Below, piece after piece: positions 18,016 through 26,530 of a stretch of 64,000 bases of DNA (positions are counted from its first letter, which is position 1; each line of letters opens with the position of its first letter). Where the stretch lies: NCBI GenBank assembly GCA_041743125.1, contig JBGTNK010000197.1:1-64000 (forward strand), written 5' to 3'. Both the position numbers and the translations under genes were made by a program. This stretch comes from Terrimonas_B sp041743125 (GTDB taxonomy: Bacteria > Bacteroidota > Bacteroidia > Chitinophagales > Chitinophagaceae). The notes under the pieces are model-generated. The model worked only from the letters and a program-made list of their open reading frames with translations. It was not told where the DNA came from and made no database searches.

Positions 18016-18948
18016 ATGGTGGTTACGACGGACAAGAAAAGGAATATAAAAGGGATAGTGGATAAGGAGTATTTAAAACTTTGTGGTTTTGATTACGATG
18101 TATACAGGGAGCATGACGATCTGAGACAAATGACGGATGAGGAATTGACAGATCATTTTTTCAGGTATGGGATAGCAGAGGGAAGAACGTACTGCCCTGT
18201 AAAAGAAAGAAAGGATTTTACAGGTTTGCTTAGCTCCTGTGGAAAAATATTGGAAATTGGTCCGCTTGACAAACCCCAATTCGATCATCAGTCGCCCAAT
18301 TATTATTCGGTTGATGTTTTTACAAAAGCACAACTGATTAATAATTATTTCAACGATCCGACAGTGAATAAAGAAAATATTGTAGAACCAACTTATGTAA
18401 TTCCGGGTAATGATTATTCCGCCATAAACGAAAAATTCGATTGTATTTTTTCCAGTCATGCTATTGAACACATGCCCTGCCTGGTGACTTTTTTAAATAA
18501 TCTTAGCAGCGTACTTACTGATGCCGGGAATATTTATTTAGCAATACCTGATAAAAGATATTGCTTCGACCATTTCAAAAAGGAAACAGATATATATGAT
18601 GTATTACAGTTGCACTATGAAAAAAATTACCGCCCAAGATTTGCTGACCTATTAAAAATGGGCACCCAGGTATCACACAATAATCCTGTGGATCACTGGA
18701 ATAATATGCACGGTGAAATTGAACAGGAAGAAGCATTAATGCAGAATTATTTTAGCTTGTTAAATCAATACAATACCGGCCTTTATAAGGATGCTCATGT
18801 TTATTTTTTTACACCTTTAAATTTTGTGAAAATAATTACCACGCTAAACAAACTACATCTGACCGGGCTAAAAGTCGAAAAGATTTATCATACCCTTTAT
18901 GGATCACTTGAATTTTATGCGATCTTAAAAAAGAATGATGCCGGATGA
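18016..18948 (+). CDS. Class I SAM-dependent methyltransferase with N-terminal EGR-type module
   Basis: A 310-residue protein starting 22 bases after the fusion gene. Residues 20-55 (DYDVYREHDDLRQMTDEEL, then FRYGIAEGR) resemble the small NPDL...HYL-x-xG-x-EGR module that recurs in polysaccharide enzymes. SAM motif I is ILEIGPLDKPQF (about 77-88); CIFSSHAIEHMPC is the post-II strand and IYLAIPDKRYCFDHF follows it. It probably methylates a sugar of the glycan made here; the target is inferred only from location. Confidence 0.85.
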   Translation: MVVTTDKKRNIKGIVDKEYLKLCGFDYDVYREHDDLRQMTDEELTDHFFRYGIAEGRTYCPVKERKDFTGLLSSCGKILEIGPLDKPQFDHQSPNYYSVDVFTKAQLINNYFNDPTVNKENIVEPTYVIPGNDYSAINEKFDCIFSSHAIEHMPCLVTFLNNLSSVLTDAGNIYLAIPDKRYCFDHFKKETDIYDVLQLHYEKNYRPRFADLLKMGTQVSHNNPVDHWNNMHGEIEQEEALMQNYFSLLNQYNTGLYKDAHVYFFTPLNFVKIITTLNKLHLTGLKVEKIYHTLYGSLEFYAILKKNDAG

Positions 18949-19002
18949 GTACAAATTGTGATCTTTTTGCAGGAAAGCTTAAAAAAATGTTTTGATCTCT
19001 AC

Positions 19003-19734
19003 ATGGAAACAAAGCCTAAAATAGCAGTGTTGTATCATCTTTTTTATGAGGATACTTTTGTAAATGTTGGTCGGGAGCTACAACCTCTTCTTGATTTTGA
19101 AACATGTTTTCTTTTTAATATTTGCGAAGACACACCGGGAAAAAAATCCATAGTAGCCGCTTTGCAAAATGAATTTCCTGGCTGCTATATTATTTTTACA
19201 TCCAACAAGGGAAAAGATATTGGAGGTAAACTGGCTTTGCTGAATCTTTTTTTGAGGAGTAAGGAGGAAGCAGATCTGATGGTTTTTCTTCACGATAAAA
19301 AGAGCCTCCAGGCTTTGAAAAGCAGTCGCTGGAAAAAGGATCTGCTAAAAATCATAACCCCGGAAAATTGCAAAAAAATAATCCGTATGTTCCGGGAAAA
19401 TAAGGATACCGGTTTGATAGCGACGAAAGAATATATCATCGAGGAACCATTCACAGAAGGGAAGTTTTCAGGAAAAAATGGAATAATGCTGGAAAGATTG
19501 TTGCAGCAGTATGAGGTAAGTTCCCCGGTAAATTCTTTTGTAGCCGGTACTATGTTTTGGGTAAGGGCAAAAGCAATGATAGATTTCTTTTTGCAGCATG
19601 ATCCATTGGAGGTAAGGATGGACCTGGAAGATGGAAATATCCTGGATAATTTTTCCGGAACCATTACTCATTCCTGGGAACGAATCTTAAGTTGGGTAAT
19701 AACAAGTCAGGGATATTCAATAAAGGGGATCTGA
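19003..19734 (+). CDS. RgpF-like rhamnan synthesis protein F family protein
   Basis: About 243 residues from ATG 19003; the frame also opens at GTG 18958, but that start is weaker. Family-like features are IAVLYHLFYEDTFVNVGREL, TSNKGKDIGGKLALLNLF, MVFLHDKKSLQALKSSRWKK, and FVAGTMFWVRAKAM. The NKG-x-DIG, LH-x-KKS and AG-MFW-RA series is characteristic of RgpF (pfam05045), a glycosyltransferase-like family of rhamnose-rich polysaccharide loci. Its stop is 2 bases before the next start. Sequence similarity is judged by eye; the exact transfer reaction is unknown. Confidence 0.75.
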   Translation: METKPKIAVLYHLFYEDTFVNVGRELQPLLDFETCFLFNICEDTPGKKSIVAALQNEFPGCYIIFTSNKGKDIGGKLALLNLFLRSKEEADLMVFLHDKKSLQALKSSRWKKDLLKIITPENCKKIIRMFRENKDTGLIATKEYIIEEPFTEGKFSGKNGIMLERLLQQYEVSSPVNSFVAGTMFWVRAKAMIDFFLQHDPLEVRMDLEDGNILDNFSGTITHSWERILSWVITSQGYSIKGI

Positions 19735-19736
19735 TA

Positions 19737-20603
19737 ATGAACAGTACGCTACCATATTATTCAATTAGGCCTTCTTTATTAATTCAGGAAATAAAGGATG
19801 GTTCTTTTTTTAATAATTATAAACTAAATATCATTCTGGGTCATGAAGCTGAATTTACACCGCAGTTATATTCTATCGTTAATAAGTTAGGGAATAAATG
19901 TATTATCAGTCTTTCCGCACATCTTCTTAAGGATCTGGCCAAATTACAACACCTGCTACCTGAAATTTATACGCTGTTGGCACTAAATAAAATTTCTGCG
20001 GAAAAAAGGGTACTACCCGTTTTGATAGATGGACGGGAACAGCCGCAATTTATAAATATTGAAGTGCTGCAGAACTATCTGATTAAACAGGGCTTGACGG
20101 GTATACAATTGCCAGTTTTTAATTGTTCTGAAAATGGCCTTCAAACAGTGGATGATTGTTCATTATTCGTTGTTAAAGATCAATTAAAGGAGGTACAATA
20201 TGCCGGTTCAGAAATGTTAAGCAATTCAGGTATGGTGAATATAACCTTCAGTTATGAATTGATAAAGGAAATTGAGATAAACGAACCATTGATTAATAAT
20301 ATTAATGATTTTGAAAGATACCGGGTTATTAACTCTGCAATTCCATCAGGCAATACGCATGAGGAAGAATTGAATTGGGAATTGGAATTATGGAAAAGAA
20401 GAACGGGTCTCTATAAAGAATTCTTATCACTAAGTAAACACATTCAGGAGCAAGAGTATTATGATCTGCATAATTGGTATAAGAATGAGTACGAAATTTT
20501 GCCTTTATGGTACAAACGATTCGGTCATATCATAAAAGTAATTATGGGCAAGCGTAGTTTCAAATCATTATTCAGTGATAAGGTAAAAAAATATAGGGAT
20601 TGA
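19737..20603 (+). CDS. Uncharacterised polysaccharide-locus protein with WYK-type tail (288 aa)
   Basis: Start ATG 19737, two bases after the RgpF-like stop. I do not recognise an enzymatic domain. Residues 30-165 look alpha/beta (NIILGHEAEFTPQLYSIV, CIISLSAHLLKDLAKL, GLTGIQLPVFNCSE), and a helical, charged C-terminus ends with NWYKNEYEILPLWYKRFGHI, then KVIMGKRSFKSLFSDKV. That tail resembles the ends of glycosyltransferases from related loci. No signal peptide or transmembrane span. Its stop overlaps the next start (TTGA, 4 bases), so translation is probably coupled. It could be an accessory or degenerate sugar transferase; this is undecided. Confidence 0.7.
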   Translation: MNSTLPYYSIRPSLLIQEIKDGSFFNNYKLNIILGHEAEFTPQLYSIVNKLGNKCIISLSAHLLKDLAKLQHLLPEIYTLLALNKISAEKRVLPVLIDGREQPQFINIEVLQNYLIKQGLTGIQLPVFNCSENGLQTVDDCSLFVVKDQLKEVQYAGSEMLSNSGMVNITFSYELIKEIEINEPLINNINDFERYRVINSAIPSGNTHEEELNWELELWKRRTGLYKEFLSLSKHIQEQEYYDLHNWYKNEYEILPLWYKRFGHIIKVIMGKRSFKSLFSDKVKKYRD

Positions 20604-22786
20604 GGTACTGGCTACTTACTACAGAATATCCTCCTTTTTTCGGAGGCGGCATAGGCACTTATTGTGCTACTACAGCCAGAATGCTTTCAGAAAAAAAGCA
20701 TGATGTCACTGTATTCATAAGTGATGCCACCGTTAATGATATCCGGGTAGAGAAAAATGAGGGTATCCGCCTGGTACGGTTTAACACCTCCCGGACAAAC
20801 TCTTCGTCCTTTCTCGGTCACGTGACAAACATTAGTTATGAGTTTGCTCATATTGTAAAACATTTTATTGAAAGAGAGGGACAGCCAGACATTATAGAAG
20901 CCCAGGAATACCAGGGCATTGCTTATTACCTGTTGCAATATAAATACCTATTATATGAGTGGTGCAGGGATGTACCTGTTTTGATAACCATGCATTCCCC
21001 TTCTTCATTGTATATGGAATACAATCATGTGCCCATGCACCGCTATCCCAATTTCTGGATTTGTGAAATGGAATATTTCTGTTTGCAGGCAGCCAGCTAT
21101 ATTATTTCTCCCAGTAATTATATGCTTAAAGAACTGGAAAGAAAATTTGTTTTAACTAACAAAAACGTAACAATTATTTCCAATCCATTTGAAGGGAAAT
21201 TAAATAATATAAAGGCAGTTCCTGCCATAACCGGGAAAGTGAATGAGATTGTTTTTTATGGAAAATTGACTGTGCAGAAAGGAGTATTGAGATTACTAAA
21301 TTATTTTAAAGAATTATGGGACAGGAAATTTGACCGGCCTTTATATTTGATAGGCGGGCAGGATATTGTTTACCATCCGGAAGGAATAACAATGGGCGAC
21401 CTGATCAGGAAGAAATATAAAGAGTATATAACCAGGGGACTCTTAAAATTGGAAGACAGGATAAAGCCTTCAGAAATAAGTGCACGGTTGTCCCGGGCCG
21501 AAGTTGTGATAATCCCCAGCGATAATGATAACCTCCCTTATGTTGTTTTAGAAATGATGGCCCTGGGCAAAATTGTATTGGCGTCAAAGCAAGGAGGCCA
21601 GTCAGAGATAATAGAAAATGAAACTGATGGATTTATTTTTGATCATGCAAAGCCCGATACCTTTTTCAAACAATTGGATTTTATCCTGAACCTCGATGAG
21701 GCGCAAAGGAAAAATATTTCTTCACTAGCAAGGCAGAAAGTAGAACAGAACTACAACTTAGATGCAGTATATCAGCAAAAAATAAAGTTGATTGAACAGA
21801 TCTTAAATAACAAAGGCGCATCATTGCCTGCAGTGTTTCCGTTTATTCGTAAAAGACAGAAGGAAATTAAAGATACCAACAGATCAATTAAGCCAGGCAA
21901 GCTCTCTATCGTAGTACCTTTTTATAACATGGGGCAATATATAGATGAGACTATTCAATCTTTGTTGCAATGTAATTATGCGGATAAGGAAATTCTTATT
22001 ATAAACGATGGTAGTACAGATAAGCACAGCTTACAAAAGCTGGATGGTTATCGCCTTAATTCCAGTTTAAAAGTTATTGATATTAAAAATGGTGGGCTGG
22101 CTAATGCAAGAAACACAGGTGCAGAAAAGGCAGATGGGGAATTTCTTGCTTTTTTAGATGCCGACGACAAGGTTCAGCAAAATTATTACACACAGGCTAT
22201 CGGAGTACTCCGGCAATACACAAATGTACATTTCGCAGGCTGCTGGGTTAAATATTTTGGTAATTCTGATAATATATGGCCTGCTTTTATGCCTGAACCT
22301 CCCTTGATTTTAAATCATAATACAGTCAATTCGAGTAGCCTGGTTTATAAACGTGAAGCATTTTTGAAGGCCGGAAAAAATGACCCTACTATGTTATTCC
22401 AGGGTTATGAAGATTATGAAAGTGTAATCGCAATGCTTGCTGCAGAATTTGGTGGTGTTGTGATTCCTGAACCCTTGTTTCATTACCGGGTGAGAACGGG
22501 TTCTATGTACAGAAAAATTTCCCGGTCAAAAAAATTAAGTTTATATCAACATATCTGCGAAAAGCACGGGAAGTATTACGCTGGTTTTGCCACCGATTTA
22601 TTTAACCTGCTCAATGCTAATGGACCGGGCATCCTGCTGGATAACCCGTCAACAGACCACCACCTAACGGATAACTTGCCGTTCAATGGAAAATTATCCG
22701 TCAAGGTTATTGCATTGATGAAACGAAACCGTATTGTGAAAAGGGTAGCTTACAAGGCCTATAAGTTGATAAAAAAGAAAAGATGA
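20600..22786 (+). CDS. Fused glycosyltransferase: GT4 domain followed by GT2 domain
   Basis: A 728-residue protein. The start is TTG at 20600, overlapping the previous stop; it is credible because MRYWLLTTEYPPFFGGGIGTY is the standard N-terminus of GT4 enzymes and no ATG fits. Residues 1-405 are GT4 (IVFYGKLTVQKG, IPSDNDNLPYVVLEMMALGK with E-x7-E). Residues 435-690 are GT2 (LSIVVPFYNMGQYI, IINDGSTDK, FLDADDKV with the DxD-type site, GYEDYES). Two successive transfers by one polypeptide are likely. The stop overlaps the ABC permease start by 4 bases. Confidence 0.9.
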   Translation: MRYWLLTTEYPPFFGGGIGTYCATTARMLSEKKHDVTVFISDATVNDIRVEKNEGIRLVRFNTSRTNSSSFLGHVTNISYEFAHIVKHFIEREGQPDIIEAQEYQGIAYYLLQYKYLLYEWCRDVPVLITMHSPSSLYMEYNHVPMHRYPNFWICEMEYFCLQAASYIISPSNYMLKELERKFVLTNKNVTIISNPFEGKLNNIKAVPAITGKVNEIVFYGKLTVQKGVLRLLNYFKELWDRKFDRPLYLIGGQDIVYHPEGITMGDLIRKKYKEYITRGLLKLEDRIKPSEISARLSRAEVVIIPSDNDNLPYVVLEMMALGKIVLASKQGGQSEIIENETDGFIFDHAKPDTFFKQLDFILNLDEAQRKNISSLARQKVEQNYNLDAVYQQKIKLIEQILNNKGASLPAVFPFIRKRQKEIKDTNRSIKPGKLSIVVPFYNMGQYIDETIQSLLQCNYADKEILIINDGSTDKHSLQKLDGYRLNSSLKVIDIKNGGLANARNTGAEKADGEFLAFLDADDKVQQNYYTQAIGVLRQYTNVHFAGCWVKYFGNSDNIWPAFMPEPPLILNHNTVNSSSLVYKREAFLKAGKNDPTMLFQGYEDYESVIAMLAAEFGGVVIPEPLFHYRVRTGSMYRKISRSKKLSLYQHICEKHGKYYAGFATDLFNLLNANGPGILLDNPSTDHHLTDNLPFNGKLSVKVIALMKRNRIVKRVAYKAYKLIKKKR

Positions 22787-23583
22787 TGTTAATCAGAATT
22801 GTGAAAGACTGGGTGATGCGTTCCAATAAACTGGAGAGGTTGTGGATGATGGCGAAGATTGAATTCAAGCTCAGGTATTACGAAAATAAACTGGGCTTGT
22901 TATGGGCATTGATAAAACCGGTTTCGGATATTATTATTTATTATGTGGCATTTGAATTGATCATGAACCAGGGTATTCCCAACTTTGTTTCATTCTTGTT
23001 TATCGGTTTGATCATGTGGAATTTTTTTGTGGAATCAACTACGGGCACCGTTCAGATACTCAATACAAAGAAATATTTGTATGAATATACAAATATGAAT
23101 AAGCTTGAAATTTATCTTTCGCATATTTTAAGTAATTGCATTGGTTTCTTTTTTAACCTGCTGATGTTTACCCTGTTCTTTCATTTGATCGAAAAGAATA
23201 CAACGGGATATACCCTGTATGCATTTTATTTTATCCCCATTTTCCTCAACCTGCTGGTGATAGCACTTGCATTTTCATTAATACTTTCTAATATCTATAT
23301 TATAGCAAATGATATAACGCAAATATGGATGGTGGTAACAAGTATTGGTTTTTGGTTATCTCCTATATTATTTAAACTGGAGGTTTTTCGAAATGCTTTA
23401 CCGGGGCTGGATTACATCAATCCCATAGCAGGAATAATCATTAATGCCAGGAATGTATTGCTTTACCACGTGGAGCCGGATTGGGGTCTTTTTATTTTTG
23501 ACTGGGCTTATGCCATCATTTTATTATTAATTGGGTTATTATTATTAAACAAGCTGGGATCTAAAGCCGCCGAAAAGTTATGA
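22783..23583 (+). CDS. ABC-2 type polysaccharide/polyol-phosphate exporter permease (Wzm-like)
   Basis: A 266-residue inner-membrane protein with six predicted helices. The N-terminal amphipathic part includes ARLEFKLRY-like MAKIEFKLRYYENKLGLLWAL, then helices from IIIYYVAFELIM through FLFIGLIMWNFF to the C-terminal LLLIGLLLL. ABC2-membrane exporters of this sort flip finished glycan chains or teichoic-type polymers with the ATPase encoded next. Start and stop both overlap neighbours by 4 bases (ATGA), which fits stoichiometric production with the ATPase. Confidence 0.9.
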   Translation: MMLIRIVKDWVMRSNKLERLWMMAKIEFKLRYYENKLGLLWALIKPVSDIIIYYVAFELIMNQGIPNFVSFLFIGLIMWNFFVESTTGTVQILNTKKYLYEYTNMNKLEIYLSHILSNCIGFFFNLLMFTLFFHLIEKNTTGYTLYAFYFIPIFLNLLVIALAFSLILSNIYIIANDITQIWMVVTSIGFWLSPILFKLEVFRNALPGLDYINPIAGIIINARNVLLYHVEPDWGLFIFDWAYAIILLLIGLLLLNKLGSKAAEKL

Positions 23584-24332
23584 GCGTTATGGAAAATAAT
23601 GAATGGGCCATTGTGGCAAAAAATATAAGTAAGACATTTCATATTACTGAGGACAGCCATAATACAGTGAAGCAACGCTTATTTAATATATTCAATTCTC
23701 CCAAAAAGAAAAAAGTAGAAGTACTGAAAACCGTTTCGCTGGAAATAAAAAAGGGAGAGTGTATCGGGCTGCTGGGAAGAAATGGCTGCGGTAAATCAAC
23801 CCTGGTGAAATTGCTTTCCGGAGTGTACCCGATAGATTCCGGATATATTAAAATCAATGGTTCTACCATGCTGATGAATCTGGGTGTGGGCATGAGTCAT
23901 GCATTAACAGCCCGGGAAAATATTTATATATCTGCTTCGGTTTTAGGATTAAGAATAAAAGAAGTGGATGCTATTTTTGACGAGATCATCGAATTTGCCG
24001 AACTAAAAGAATTTGTAGATACCAAGATCAAATATTTTTCATCTGGTATGGTGGCGAGGCTGGGTTTTTCAATTGCCGTAAATGCAGGCGCGGATATTAT
24101 GTTTCTCGATGAAATTTTTGCAGTAGGTGATATGAAATTCCAGGAAAAAGCCATCAAAGTATTTGAAAGCTCATGGATCCAGGGAAAAACGGTGATCCTG
24201 GTAAGCCATAGTATGGATGTGATCCAAAAATATTGCAACCGCGCCATTTTTATGAAAAATGGAGAAATAAAATTTATAGGTGAAACGGAGAAAGCAATTG
24301 CCATGTATACGGAAGATAATCACCAGGCGTAG
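23580..24332 (+). CDS. Polysaccharide ABC transporter ATP-binding protein (Wzt-like, nucleotide-binding domain only)
   Basis: A 250-residue ATPase partner of the preceding permease. Walker A is GLLGRNGCGKSTLVKLLSG, the signature YFSSGMVARLGFSIAV, Walker B IMFLDEIFAVGD, and the switch His is in LVSHSMDVI. The ABC-ATPase of O-antigen exporters often has a C-terminal carbohydrate-binding domain of about 150-200 residues; it is absent here, so export probably does not depend on recognition of a modified chain end by this subunit. The gene ends overlapping the converging ligase gene by 13 bases. Confidence 0.92.
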   Translation: MSVMENNEWAIVAKNISKTFHITEDSHNTVKQRLFNIFNSPKKKKVEVLKTVSLEIKKGECIGLLGRNGCGKSTLVKLLSGVYPIDSGYIKINGSTMLMNLGVGMSHALTARENIYISASVLGLRIKEVDAIFDEIIEFAELKEFVDTKIKYFSSGMVARLGFSIAVNAGADIMFLDEIFAVGDMKFQEKAIKVFESSWIQGKTVILVSHSMDVIQKYCNRAIFMKNGEIKFIGETEKAIAMYTEDNHQA

Positions 24333-25588
24333 GATGAAGACCGGGAATTGTTAACAGAAAGTAAAAAGGTAATAAAAAAACTAAATAACATTACACCGAT
24401 GCTGCGGTCAAAATAATTTTCTGTTAACATCGCAAGAGAAAAAGTGATAACAATGGCAAGGGAAATAATATCGCGGTGGCGGATAAAATGTACAAGGGGC
24501 AGAATGACCCACCCGGTTAGAAATAAAAGTAGTCCTGCAACGCCCATGCTGTAGAGGATGTCAAGGTAATTGTTGTGTACATTTTTCTGGGTAGCAATGG
24601 CAAATTGAAATTGTTTTTTTTCATAGATAGTAAACAATTCATCCTTTTTGTCACCAATCCCCACCCCGGTCAGGGGATGCTCTTTGAATAACTCCCAGCC
24701 ACATTGCCAGGCTGCCAGGCGGAAATTTGCTCCATTCCATTGATCCGGAGTAAGGAGATCTGCATAATGGCTTTCTTTGGCCTGACTTTGGAAGTTAAAT
24801 TGTGTAAAGGCAAGTTCTTTGAACCGATTGATCGTTTTGGGAAAAAAAGTATAAATAAGAAAACCGGTAACTATTATGGCTATCAGGGCAATGATTCCCT
24901 GCAGGTATTTTTTCTTTTTTATAATGTTAAAAAATAAGAAGATGAGAGTGAGTGTGTACAGGATCAGCATCATATTTCGGCTGGCAAGCAGGTAACTGAT
25001 GATAAAAAGAAAAATGATGCAGATGATAAGCAAAATTTGATAGCTTTTCGATAAAGGGATTTTCACCAGGTGCCAGGCGAAAATGTAAATAGCGATATTG
25101 ACCAGGAGTGAAGTGTAAATGGATTGCTGGCCAATCAGGAAAGAAAGAGCATCATTGTAAAGCCAGGCGGCATCATTTCTTTGTGTGTATTGGGAAATGG
25201 CGTACAGCAGGCTGACCAGGCAGGATATAGTTATAATAAATGCCCCGCCAAGCAGAATTTCATCCCGGGATTTTTTGGTCATTTGAAACAATCCCATACT
25301 TAGTGGAAACAAAAGTAATGGGAGACGTAATTGAAGAAACCGGGCGCCGGCTGAATGATTGTCAGATATAAAATAACTGGCAACCATTGCTAACGCAAAT
25401 GCAAGCATGAACCATATAAATTTTCGTTCTTTAAAGAGAAACAGTTTTTCTTTAATTGAATTGCCTGCTAAAACAAAAGAAACCAGCAGGCCCATAATGA
25501 TCACTTTTAAGGCAACAAAAAAGGGAAGAAAAAATGAAGCGATAAATAATAGGATCAATCCGGGAATCAGCAACCTTCTTTGTTTCAT
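24320..25588 (-). CDS. O-antigen ligase/polymerase family membrane protein (Wzy_C)
   Basis: A 422-residue protein with 10-12 hydrophobic helices. The large periplasmic loop carries ELFKEHPLTGVGIGDKKDE and QKNVHNNYLDILYSMGVAGL, the EHP-x-xGVG and HNxYLD motifs of WaaL/Wzy enzymes, which transfer undecaprenyl-linked glycan to lipid A-core or polymerise it. It is the only minus-strand gene in the locus and converges with the ABC ATPase gene. Ligase versus polymerase cannot be told from sequence alone. Confidence 0.88.
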   Translation of the reverse strand: MKQRRLLIPGLILLFIASFFLPFFVALKVIIMGLLVSFVLAGNSIKEKLFLFKERKFIWFMLAFALAMVASYFISDNHSAGARFLQLRLPLLLFPLSMGLFQMTKKSRDEILLGGAFIITISCLVSLLYAISQYTQRNDAAWLYNDALSFLIGQQSIYTSLLVNIAIYIFAWHLVKIPLSKSYQILLIICIIFLFIISYLLASRNMMLILYTLTLIFLFFNIIKKKKYLQGIIALIAIIVTGFLIYTFFPKTINRFKELAFTQFNFQSQAKESHYADLLTPDQWNGANFRLAAWQCGWELFKEHPLTGVGIGDKKDELFTIYEKKQFQFAIATQKNVHNNYLDILYSMGVAGLLLFLTGWVILPLVHFIRHRDIISLAIVITFSLAMLTENYFDRSIGVMLFSFFITFLLSVNNSRSSSYAW

Positions 25589-25687
25589 TAAAAATGGTTT
25601 TTTGATTTTAGTTTGTAAAGGTAATTTGTGAAGATTGTCCCGGTAACAAATATTTTTGGTAATAGAAAAAAAGTATAACCTTTTCTT

Positions 25688-26530
25688 ATGGAGTTATTAT
25701 CTGTTGTTATTATAACATATAACGAAGAACGCAATATTGGAAGATGCATCGATTCGGTAAAAGAGGTGGCCGATGAAATTGTATTATTAGATTCTTTTTC
25801 TACTGACAAAACGGTACAGATAGCAGAAGAAAAGGGAGCGTATGTTTACAGGCAGCATTTCGCAGGATATATTGCTCAAAAAAATAAAGCCCTTGAATTT
25901 GCTGAGTATAATTATGTACTCTGTCTGGATGCAGATGAAGCATTGGATGAGGAATTGAAAGCATCGATATTGCGGGCAAAAAAGGAATTTGTTTTCAAGG
26001 CGTATAAAATGAACCGGTGTGCCAATTATTGCGGAAAATTTATTCGTCATGGAAGCTGGTATCCGGAATCTAAAGTGAGGTTATTTGATAAGAGAACGCT
26101 TCGTTGGGGAGGGCTGGATCCCCATGACAAGATTATTGTTCCACCTACTATTGCTGTCTTCCCGTTAAAAGGTGACCTGTTACACTACATTTGTAATAGT
26201 GTGGAAAATCATAAAAAAAGGAATGATAATTTTAGTTCTATAGCTGCCAGGTCACTTTATAAAACTGGAAAGAAAACAAATTGGTTAAAAATGGCAGGCA
26301 GTCCCGTGTGGTCATTTTTACATGCATATATTATTCGTGCAGGTTTTTTAAATGGATATCACGGGCTTATGATAGCATATCACCAGGCCCGGTATCATTT
26401 TTTGAAATACGCCAAGCTTTATAAATTACAGCATAATAAAATAAATGAATTCCCTTTGCCACCTAAGTTAAATGTTCAGTCCTCCGCAAACACTGAGCGT
26501 TTGTCCCGTGATATAAGAGCCCATGTCTGA
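25688..26530 (+). CDS. Glycosyltransferase family 2 protein (WaaE/KdtX-like)
   Basis: A 280-residue GT2 enzyme. LSVVIITYNEERNIGRCIDS, EIVLLDSFSTDKT, CLDADEALDEEL, and RWGGLDPHDKI match the WaaE/KdtX-type LPS core transferases (LD-x-x-S-x-DKT and LDADE patterns). Divergent from the ligase gene, with about 100 bases between. Its last 63 bases overlap the end of the converging fabG gene. It probably adds a core sugar to LPS or starts a glycan; the acceptor is inferred. Confidence 0.88.
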   Translation: MELLSVVIITYNEERNIGRCIDSVKEVADEIVLLDSFSTDKTVQIAEEKGAYVYRQHFAGYIAQKNKALEFAEYNYVLCLDADEALDEELKASILRAKKEFVFKAYKMNRCANYCGKFIRHGSWYPESKVRLFDKRTLRWGGLDPHDKIIVPPTIAVFPLKGDLLHYICNSVENHKKRNDNFSSIAARSLYKTGKKTNWLKMAGSPVWSFLHAYIIRAGFLNGYHGLMIAYHQARYHFLKYAKLYKLQHNKINEFPLPPKLNVQSSANTERLSRDIRAHV

